Below are positions 59,060-64,000 of a stretch of 64,000 nucleotides of DNA, piece after piece. The position numbers and the translations under genes are program-made. The stretch's first letter is position 1, and the number at the start of each line of letters is the position of its first letter. The notes beneath the pieces were generated by a model that saw only the letters and a list, made by a program, of their open reading frames with translations, did not search any database and had not been told where the DNA came from. This DNA comes from Streptomyces indicus (lineage in GTDB: Bacteria; Actinomycetota; Actinomycetes; Streptomycetales; Streptomycetaceae): the NCBI RefSeq assembly GCF_900100315.1, contig NZ_FNFF01000017.1, forward strand, positions 111,511 to 175,510, read 5' to 3'.

Positions 59060-60838
59060 TTGAGCACCACACCCGCTCCCACACCCGCACCCGCCCTCGA
59101 CACGGCACCGCTCGACCGCGCCGTGGCCGCGTTGCAGAGCCGCGCCGCCGCCTGGACCGCCACCCCGCTCGCCGAACGCATCGCCCTTCTGGAGCGGATG
59201 CTCCCGCGGATCGCGGCGGGCGCGCCCGCCATGGTCGAGGCCGCGGCCACCGCGAAGGGGTACGGGGCCGACTCGCCCTGGGCCGCGGAGGACTGGACCA
59301 CGGCGCCCTGGGCGCTCACCCAGACCGTCACCGCGTATCTCCACGTCCTGCGCCGCATCCGGTCCGGGCGGACGCCCGTACCGGCCGAGGCGGTACGCAC
59401 CCGCGGCGGGCGCACCGTGGTCGGCGTCTTCCCGGCCACCGGCACCGACCGGCTCCTGCTCAACGGATTCACCGCCGAGGTGTGGACCCGGCCCGGGACC
59501 ACACCCGAGCAGGTCATGGCCCGTGCGGCGGGCGAGTACCGGGGGCGGCCCGGTGAACCGGCGGTCGCGCTGGTCCTCGGCGCGGGCAACGTCCCGGCGA
59601 TCACCCCGCTCGACATCCTGCACAAGTTGTACGCCGAGGGCCAGGTCGTCCTCGCGAAGATGAACCCGGTCAACGCGTATCTGCGGCCGCATTTCGAGGC
59701 GGTGTTCAGCGAGTACGTGGAGCGGGGCTGGGTGCGGTTCGTGGACGGAGGCGCGGCGCAGGGCGCGTATCTGACCGCCCATGACGGCGTGGACACCCTC
59801 CACATCACGGGCAGCGGGCGCACCCACGACGCGATCGTGTGGGGCACGGACGCGGCCGCCGAGGAGCGCAGGCAGGCGGACACCCCGCTCAACGGCAAGC
59901 CGTTCACCAGTGAGTTGGGCGGGGTGAGCCCGTGCATCGTGACGCCGGGGCCGTGGAGCGCGGCCGACTTCCGCTTCCAGGCCGAGCACATCGTCACCAG
60001 CAAGCTCAACAACTCGGGTCACAACTGCGTCGCCACCCAGATCCTCGTCGTGCCCCGCGACTGGGACGGCACGGACCGGCTCCTCGCCGAGATCCGCCGG
60101 CTGCTGCGGTCGCTGCCGCCGCGCGCGGACTACTACCCGGGGGCGGCGGACCGGATCGCGGCGGCGACCGGCACGGCTCGCGGCGCGGAGACGTACGACG
60201 CGTGCGGGGACGCGGGCCCCTGCCGCGTCCTCGTCCCCGACGTGGCCGCCGACTCGGACGATCCGATGCTCGATCTCGAGGTCTTCGCCAGCGCGCTCGG
60301 TGTGGTGCGGCTGCCGGGCGGGGCGACTGATCCGGCCGATCCTGTCCAGCCTGTCGATCCGGCCGGATTCCTCACGGCCGCCGTGGAGTTCGTGAACGAA
60401 CGACTGCCCGGCACCCTCGGCGCCACCCTGCTCGTGCACCCCCGCACCGAGCGCAGCCACCGGGCTGCCGTGGACGCGGCGGTCGAGGACTTGCGTTACG
60501 GGACACTCGGGGTCAACTGCTGGTCCGCCTTCGGCTTCCTGCTCGGCTACACGCCGTGGGGCGCCTTCCCCGGCCACACCCGCCAGGACATCGGCAGCGG
60601 TGTCGGCTTCGTACACAACGCGTTCCTGCTGGAAGACGTGGAGAAGACAGTGCTGCGCGCACCCTTCGCACCGGCGCCGCGCGGCCTGTTCACCGGCTCG
60701 CCCTCCCTGTCGCCGCGGCCGCCGTACTACGTGACCAACAGGACGGGCCGCACGACGATGCGCCGCCTGACCGCGTACACGGCGGACCGCAAGGCGTGGC
60801 GGCTGCCGGGGATGTTCGTTTCGGCGTTGCGGGGGTGA
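59060..60838 (+). CDS. Aldehyde dehydrogenase family protein, unusually long
   Basis: A 592-residue member of the aldehyde dehydrogenase superfamily, about 90 residues longer than usual. The catalytic cysteine is Cys323 in NNSGHNCVATQILV, the glutamate lies in KPFTSELGGVSPCIV, and the nucleotide-binding region has LVLGAGNVPAITPLDILHKLYAEGQVVLAKMNP. The C-terminal 60 residues (PPYYVTNRTGRTTMRRLTAYTADRK) are atypical. TTG 59060 was chosen because GGAG lies six bases upstream; a TTG at 59054 is immediately after it. It is last in the cassette and probably oxidises the aldehyde released by the dioxygenase. Confidence 0.88.
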   Translation: MSTTPAPTPAPALDTAPLDRAVAALQSRAAAWTATPLAERIALLERMLPRIAAGAPAMVEAAATAKGYGADSPWAAEDWTTAPWALTQTVTAYLHVLRRIRSGRTPVPAEAVRTRGGRTVVGVFPATGTDRLLLNGFTAEVWTRPGTTPEQVMARAAGEYRGRPGEPAVALVLGAGNVPAITPLDILHKLYAEGQVVLAKMNPVNAYLRPHFEAVFSEYVERGWVRFVDGGAAQGAYLTAHDGVDTLHITGSGRTHDAIVWGTDAAAEERRQADTPLNGKPFTSELGGVSPCIVTPGPWSAADFRFQAEHIVTSKLNNSGHNCVATQILVVPRDWDGTDRLLAEIRRLLRSLPPRADYYPGAADRIAAATGTARGAETYDACGDAGPCRVLVPDVAADSDDPMLDLEVFASALGVVRLPGGATDPADPVQPVDPAGFLTAAVEFVNERLPGTLGATLLVHPRTERSHRAAVDAAVEDLRYGTLGVNCWSAFGFLLGYTPWGAFPGHTRQDIGSGVGFVHNAFLLEDVEKTVLRAPFAPAPRGLFTGSPSLSPRPPYYVTNRTGRTTMRRLTAYTADRKAWRLPGMFVSALRG

Positions 60839-60870
60839 GGGGGTCTTCTTGAGGTGTACGGGGACGGCCG

Positions 60871-60930
60871 GCTCGTACAGGTGTGGGCCGGCTCGTACGG
60901 GGGCGGGCCGTCTCGTACAGGTGTGGGCCG
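60871..60930 (+). repeat. 20-bp tandem repeat, three copies
   Basis: Units at 60871, 60891 and 60911 share GCTCGTACAGGTGTGGGCCG with few changes. A degenerate unit may precede them. They fill most of the gap between the aldehyde dehydrogenase and SHOCT genes. Confidence 0.8.
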
Positions 60931-60982
60931 CCCCGGCCCGCAACGACGCGAGCCGAGGCGGCCTCCATGTGCCGCAGGGGCC

Positions 60983-61342
60983 TCAGGAGTTGAGGACCCT
61001 GGCCTTCTCGGCGGCGAACTCCTCGTCCGTGAGCAGGCCTTGGGCCTTGAGGTCGGCGAGGGCGGTGAGCTGGGCGACCCGGTCGACGGGGGCGGCGGGG
61101 GCGGCCGCGGGTGCCGGCGCGGGCGCAGGGGGCGCGGGCTGAGGCGGCTGGGCGGCCCACTGCTGGGCCTGTGCCTGGGCGGCCGCCTCCTGCGCGTACG
61201 CCTGCTGCTCGGCCTGGCGGCGCAGGTCGCGTTCGGCCATGCCGCGGTTGACCCGGTTGGAGACGGCGGACGCGGTGCCGGAGATCACCGCGGTACGGGC
61301 GATCGTGCCGAGGAGTCCTGGCCGTCCGAAGCGCTGGGGCAT
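60983..61342 (-). CDS. SHOCT domain-containing protein
   Basis: A 119-residue protein. The N-terminus has a conserved FGRPGLLGTIARTAVISGTASAVSNRVNRG segment. An Ala/Gln-rich coiled part and a Pro/Ala linker follow, then a C-terminal SHOCT motif (RVAQLTALADLKAQGLLTDEEFAAEKARVLNS), the short helical domain thought to mediate oligomerisation. No enzymatic function is expected. Start ATG 61342. It lies 37 bp downstream of the DUF6325-like gene on the same strand, so the two form an operon. Confidence 0.9.
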   Translation of the reverse strand: MPQRFGRPGLLGTIARTAVISGTASAVSNRVNRGMAERDLRRQAEQQAYAQEAAAQAQAQQWAAQPPQPAPPAPAPAPAAAPAAPVDRVAQLTALADLKAQGLLTDEEFAAEKARVLNS

Positions 61343-61379
61343 ACCGATCTCTTCCTCTCCTTGGGGGCGGCGGCCCGCG

Positions 61380-61823
61380 TCACGCGGTGGCGTCGAGTGC
61401 GGCGACCGCCGCGGCCACCGTGTCCCGGTCGATCCGTTCGAGCAGCCGCAGCCGGCCCTGCGAACCCCTGATCGCCGTCGCCAGGCGCGCGGCCCAGGTG
61501 TTCTCCCAGGCCACGACGAGCGCCGAGGACTGCTCGGGCAGCCCGTCCGCGATGGCCTGCAGGTCCTCGTCGCTGAACAGGTCGAACTGCGCCTCGGTCA
61601 ACTGCGCGAAGGCCTCGGCCACTTCCGCGTCGCCGATCTCGACGATGTCCACGGAGCCGTCGGCGCCCTTGCGCACGAAGGCCAGGTCGAGCACCCGCAC
61701 GGTGCCGTTCTGCTGCAGTTCGCGCAGCGCGGGCGCGACGTCGCCGTTGAACCGGTTCCCGTCGAAGGCGATCACGGCGACGTCGACCGGTCCGACGGTG
61801 TCGGCGTGCAGACCATCGGGCAT
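61380..61823 (-). CDS. DUF6325-like protein
   Basis: A 147-residue soluble acidic protein of the DUF6325/DUF1269-like type, with a ferredoxin-like pattern: VDVAVIAFDGNRFNGDVAPALRELQQNGTVRVLDLAFVRKGADGSV, then ALVVAWENTWAARLATAIRGSQGRLRLLERIDRDTV. It is commonly paired with SHOCT proteins in actinobacteria, as here. Function unknown. ATG 61823 opens MPDGLHADTVGPVDV; the longer upstream reading is Cys-rich and arises from tandem repeats, so I reject it. Confidence 0.8.
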   Translation of the reverse strand: MPDGLHADTVGPVDVAVIAFDGNRFNGDVAPALRELQQNGTVRVLDLAFVRKGADGSVDIVEIGDAEVAEAFAQLTEAQFDLFSDEDLQAIADGLPEQSSALVVAWENTWAARLATAIRGSQGRLRLLERIDRDTVAAAVAALDATA

Positions 61824-61875
61824 GGGCGGGCCGCCTTTCTCGCGGTGCACCAGGTGCGTGAGGCAACACGTGGCG

Positions 61876-61942
61876 CATGAGGTGCACGGGGTGTGCAGGA
61901 TGCACGAGGTGTGCGGGATGCACGGGGTGCACGGGGTGCATG
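61876..61942 (-). repeat. Short GTGCACGGG-type tandem repeats upstream of the DUF6325-like gene
   Basis: About 18-bp units such as TGCAGGATGCACGAGGTG and TGCGGGATGCACGGGGTG, 53-119 bp upstream of the gene start and probably within or near its promoter. Confidence 0.6.
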
Positions 61943-62016
61943 AACGACTAAACCGACCATAAGGTGGCATCTACGGCCTTTGCGACTCGGGGATTCGGCG
62001 CGCGGAGGGCACGCCC

Positions 62017-62337
62017 ATGGAGGAAAGCCCCGAACGGCCCGAACGGTCCGGTGGATCCGGCGGGCGGCACCGAGCCGTGGGTGCGGTCTTCGAACCGACC
62101 CGGCCCGTCACCCGCAACCGCCTCGTCCTCATGTTCCTGCTCGGTGCCCTGGTCTGGCTGGCGGCGGGCGTGCTCGCGGTCGTCCTGCTCGGCCACAGCG
62201 CGATCCTGCTCACCCTCCTGACCGCCGTGGTGCTCTCCTGGCTGGTGTTCGGCCTCGCCCTGCTCGGCGCGATCGCCGTGCGGCGGCGCGACGAGCGCGG
62301 CGCGCCGCCGGCTCCCCCGGAAGGCGGGGCCCGGTGA
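62017..62337 (+). CDS. Small two-helix membrane protein
   Basis: A 106-residue protein. A charged N-terminus (about 35 residues) is followed by two transmembrane helices (FLLGALVWLAAGVLAVVLL and LLTAVVLSWLVFGLALLGAI) and an Arg/Pro-rich tail. No family is recognised. ATG 62017 has GGAGGG six bases upstream. Its stop overlaps the GTG of the glycosyltransferase (GTGA), so it is translationally coupled and may be an accessory subunit of that enzyme (inference). Confidence 0.85.
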   Translation: MEESPERPERSGGSGGRHRAVGAVFEPTRPVTRNRLVLMFLLGALVWLAAGVLAVVLLGHSAILLTLLTAVVLSWLVFGLALLGAIAVRRRDERGAPPAPPEGGAR

Positions 62338-63560
62338 CTCCCCTCTCCCTCCTCCTGGCCTTCCTCGCCTTCTACCCGGTGGTGACCGGCGCGGCCTGGA
62401 TGGTCGGCGGCGTCCTCTTCCGCGTCCTGGAGGGCAGACCCGACCCTGCCACTCCGCCCGGCGGCTGGCCGGGCGTGACGGTCCTCGTCCCCGCGTACAA
62501 CGAGGAACAGGTCATCGCGCGCTGCGTCACGGCGCTGCGCGCCCTCGCGTACGGCGGCGACCTGGAGATCCTGATCCTCAACGACGGCTCGGCGGACGGC
62601 ACCGTCGCCGTGGCCCGCGCCGCGGCGGGCGACGACCCCCGCGTCACCGTCCTCGACGACGGCGTGAACCTGGGCAAGGCCGACCGACTCAACGACGGCA
62701 TGCGCCGCGCCCGCCACGACCTCGTCCTGGTCACGGACGCGGACACCCACCTGCACCCCGACGCCGTACGCCACCTCACCACCCGCATCCTGCGCTCACC
62801 GCGGTACGCGGCCGTCGCCGGCAGTCCCCGTGTCACCAACCGCGGCGGCGTCATCCCGACCCTTCAGATGCTGGAGGCGGCCTCCCTCATCGGCCTGATG
62901 CGCCGCACCCACGCCCTCGCGGGCCGGGTCGGCACGGTCGCCGGCGTGCTCGGCCTCTTCCGCCGCGACGCGGTGCTCGCAGTCGGCGGCTACGACCCGC
63001 GGATGGCCACCGAGGACATCGAACTGACCTGGCGCCTCCTGGAGGCCGGCCACCTCACCGGCTTCGCCCCGCACGCGCTGGTCGGCATGCAGGTCCCGGG
63101 CACCCTGCGCAGCATCTGGGCCCAGCGCACCCGCTGGGCCCGCGGCCAGGGCGAGGTGCTGCGCACGCACGCCCGCACGGTGGTCCGCCCCCGCCACTGG
63201 GCGCTGTGGCCCATCGCCCTGGAGGCTCTTCTCTCCTACGTCTGGGTCCTGACGATGCTCGTCGCCACGACGTGGGGCGTGCTCCACTGGATCACCCACC
63301 CCGGCGACACCAGGTTCCGCTGGATGCTCGCCTGGGGCGTCGGCATCGCGGTGGTCGCGGTCCTCCAGATCGCCCTCGCGATCGTGGTGGAACGCCGCCT
63401 GGACCCCCGCCTCCCGTACGCCTGCTTCCTGCTCCCCCTCTACCCCCTGGCGTACTGGTCCCTGAACGCCCTGGCCGCCCTCACCTCCCAGACCCGCGGC
63501 CTCCTCCGGGGCCCGCGCAAGAAACGCGTCACGTGGGACCTCCCCCGCACCCCGTCCTGA
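62334..63560 (+). CDS. Processive family 2 glycosyltransferase (membrane)
   Basis: A 408-residue membrane glycosyltransferase like poly-N-acetylglucosamine or cellulose synthase-type enzymes. After an N-terminal helix the GT-A domain has VLVPAYNEEQVI, ILNDGSADGT, the metal-binding VTDADTHL (DxD), ATEDIELTWRL (catalytic Asp region) and QRTRWARGQ, the Q(Q/R)xRW signature of processive synthases. Four or so helices follow at the C-terminus. No PilZ domain is present. The sugar polymer made is unknown. It is coupled to the upstream small membrane protein by a GTGA overlap. Confidence 0.93.
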   Translation: MTPLSLLLAFLAFYPVVTGAAWMVGGVLFRVLEGRPDPATPPGGWPGVTVLVPAYNEEQVIARCVTALRALAYGGDLEILILNDGSADGTVAVARAAAGDDPRVTVLDDGVNLGKADRLNDGMRRARHDLVLVTDADTHLHPDAVRHLTTRILRSPRYAAVAGSPRVTNRGGVIPTLQMLEAASLIGLMRRTHALAGRVGTVAGVLGLFRRDAVLAVGGYDPRMATEDIELTWRLLEAGHLTGFAPHALVGMQVPGTLRSIWAQRTRWARGQGEVLRTHARTVVRPRHWALWPIALEALLSYVWVLTMLVATTWGVLHWITHPGDTRFRWMLAWGVGIAVVAVLQIALAIVVERRLDPRLPYACFLLPLYPLAYWSLNALAALTSQTRGLLRGPRKKRVTWDLPRTPS

Positions 63561-63619
63561 CCCACCTCCCCCTTGCCCCGCCCCACGCACGACCCCGACC
63601 CGATCGGCTAGTCTGTCGA

Positions 63620-63640
63620 GGTCTGCCCACACGGCAGACC
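63620..63640 (+). promoter_or_regulatory. Leader hairpin upstream of tRNA-Arg
   Basis: GGTCTGCC-CACAC-GGCAGACC forms a perfect 8-bp stem five bases before the tRNA 5' end. A TAGTCT -10-like box lies at 63609-63614. Probably part of the precursor tRNA leader. Confidence 0.5.
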
Positions 63641-63645
63641 GACTC

Positions 63646-63718
63646 GCCTTCGTAGCTCAGGGGATAGAGCACCGCTCTCCTAAAGCGGGTGTCGCAGGTT
63701 CGAATCCTGCCGGGGGCA
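63646..63718 (+). tRNA. tRNA-Arg (anticodon CCT)
   Basis: A 73-nt cloverleaf. The acceptor GCCTTCG pairs with CGGGGGC (with two T:G pairs). The anticodon stem CCGCT/AGCGG encloses loop CTCCTAA, giving anticodon CCT for AGG codons. The T-arm is GCAGG-TTCGAAT-CCTGC. CCA is not encoded. Confidence 0.95.
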
Positions 63719-63747
63719 CTGACTGCATAGCAGGTCAGAGCACGTGT

Positions 63748-63779
63748 GAGGCCCCTCGTTCATTCGAACGGGGGGCCTC
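63748..63779 (+). terminator. Terminator hairpin after tRNA-Arg
   Basis: GAGGCCCCTCGTTC pairs over 14 bp with GAACGGGGGGCCTC around a four-base loop, 29 bp after the tRNA. There is no U-tract. Confidence 0.7.
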
Positions 63780-63784
63780 GCTGC

Positions 63785-64000
63785 TGCCCAGAGTCCACAT
63801 AGAGTCCACATCCCCCAGTGATCATGAAAAGTACCGTCACCTGATCGGACGGTATGAGCGTGCACCAGGCCGTTTTATGGTGCACGTGACGGGGGCTGGC
63901 GTGGCTCCCACACACGCGCCAGACGCGCGCCCGTCGGCTGCCTGCGGCCCCGAGCGGGGAGGCTCGGCCCGCGGGGCGGCGGCCCCTGCCGGTCTCCTCG
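63785..64000. other. Non-coding region downstream of tRNA-Arg, possible attachment-site region
   Basis: It has direct repeats of AGAGTCCACAT (near 63790 and 63801) and two perfect dyads, TACCGTC-N9-GACGGTA (about 63832-63854) and GTGCACC-N12-GGTGCAC (63860-63885). No convincing gene reaches the window end. tRNA-Arg 3' ends are frequent integration sites, but no integrase is visible in the window. Confidence 0.35.

Noticed and set aside
63680..63865. A 61-codon minus-strand frame ending PRQDSNLRHPL
   Set aside because: This is the reverse translation of the tRNA-Arg T-arm, a common spurious peptide in databases.

Overview
The window reads as a chromosomal segment of a Streptomyces. It is uniformly GC-rich and densely coding on both strands. 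It carries an HrdD-type group 2 sigma factor, GTG/TTG starts, many apparently leaderless promoters and genes typical of the genus. No rRNA, prophage, transposase or CRISPR array is visible. There are two tRNA genes, Ala(CGC) on the minus strand near 6.1 kb and Arg(CCT) on the plus strand near 63.7 kb.

Left part (0-21.8 kb) is mostly housekeeping. It holds a MerR regulator, a phosphotransferase, exonuclease III, a GNAT enzyme, a sensor kinase with a lipoprotein, an MHYT sensor and tRNA-Ala. Next comes a minus-strand cluster galU - glp (MoeA-like) - moaC - mogA - RimJ-type GNAT - glpR. It joins molybdenum cofactor genes to the gephyrin-like divisome protein Glp and its membrane receptor GlpR. 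Beyond it lie a 5-formyl-THF cyclo-ligase, a membrane-anchored penicillin acylase-family hydrolase, a K+/H+ antiporter that appears to use a CTG start, an MFS pump, an FmdB zinc ribbon protein with a polyserine tail behind a CIRCE-like palindrome, MTA phosphorylase, a CpaB-like protein and MscL.

Middle part (22-31.8 kb) is an oxygen-limitation island: pflA and pflB (pyruvate formate-lyase), narK, a nirB-nirD fusion, and a divergent sirohydrochlorin chelatase-like gene that could supply siroheme. A perfect 20-bp palindrome matching the Rex (NADH/NAD+) operator lies upstream of pflB. The genes could couple pyruvate cleavage and nitrate/nitrite handling to redox state. This is the most distinctive region of the window.

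From 31.9 to 49.4 kb come an LtrA protein, a P1 peptidase, a DUF6227-like protein, and a fructose operon (DeoR regulator, 1-phosphofructokinase, PTS IIABC). Three regulator/effector pairs follow (WYL with a DHA2 pump, MarR with a DODA-type dioxygenase, TetR with a DHA2 pump), plus hrdD with a textbook SigR promoter and a questin oxidase-family gene.

Right part (49.8-64 kb) holds a secreted M6-type metalloprotease, a PPOX-family protein, an AidB-like acyl-CoA dehydrogenase with TetR divergent from an acyl-CoA synthetase, and an apparently self-contained catabolic cassette (TetR, TauD-type dioxygenase, MFS transporter, long aldehyde dehydrogenase). It ends with SHOCT and DUF6325-like small proteins, a processive family 2 glycosyltransferase with a small membrane partner, and tRNA-Arg followed by non-coding sequence that could be an integration site. 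Several intergenic regions carry short tandem repeats (10, 18, 20, 27, 60 and 72 bp).
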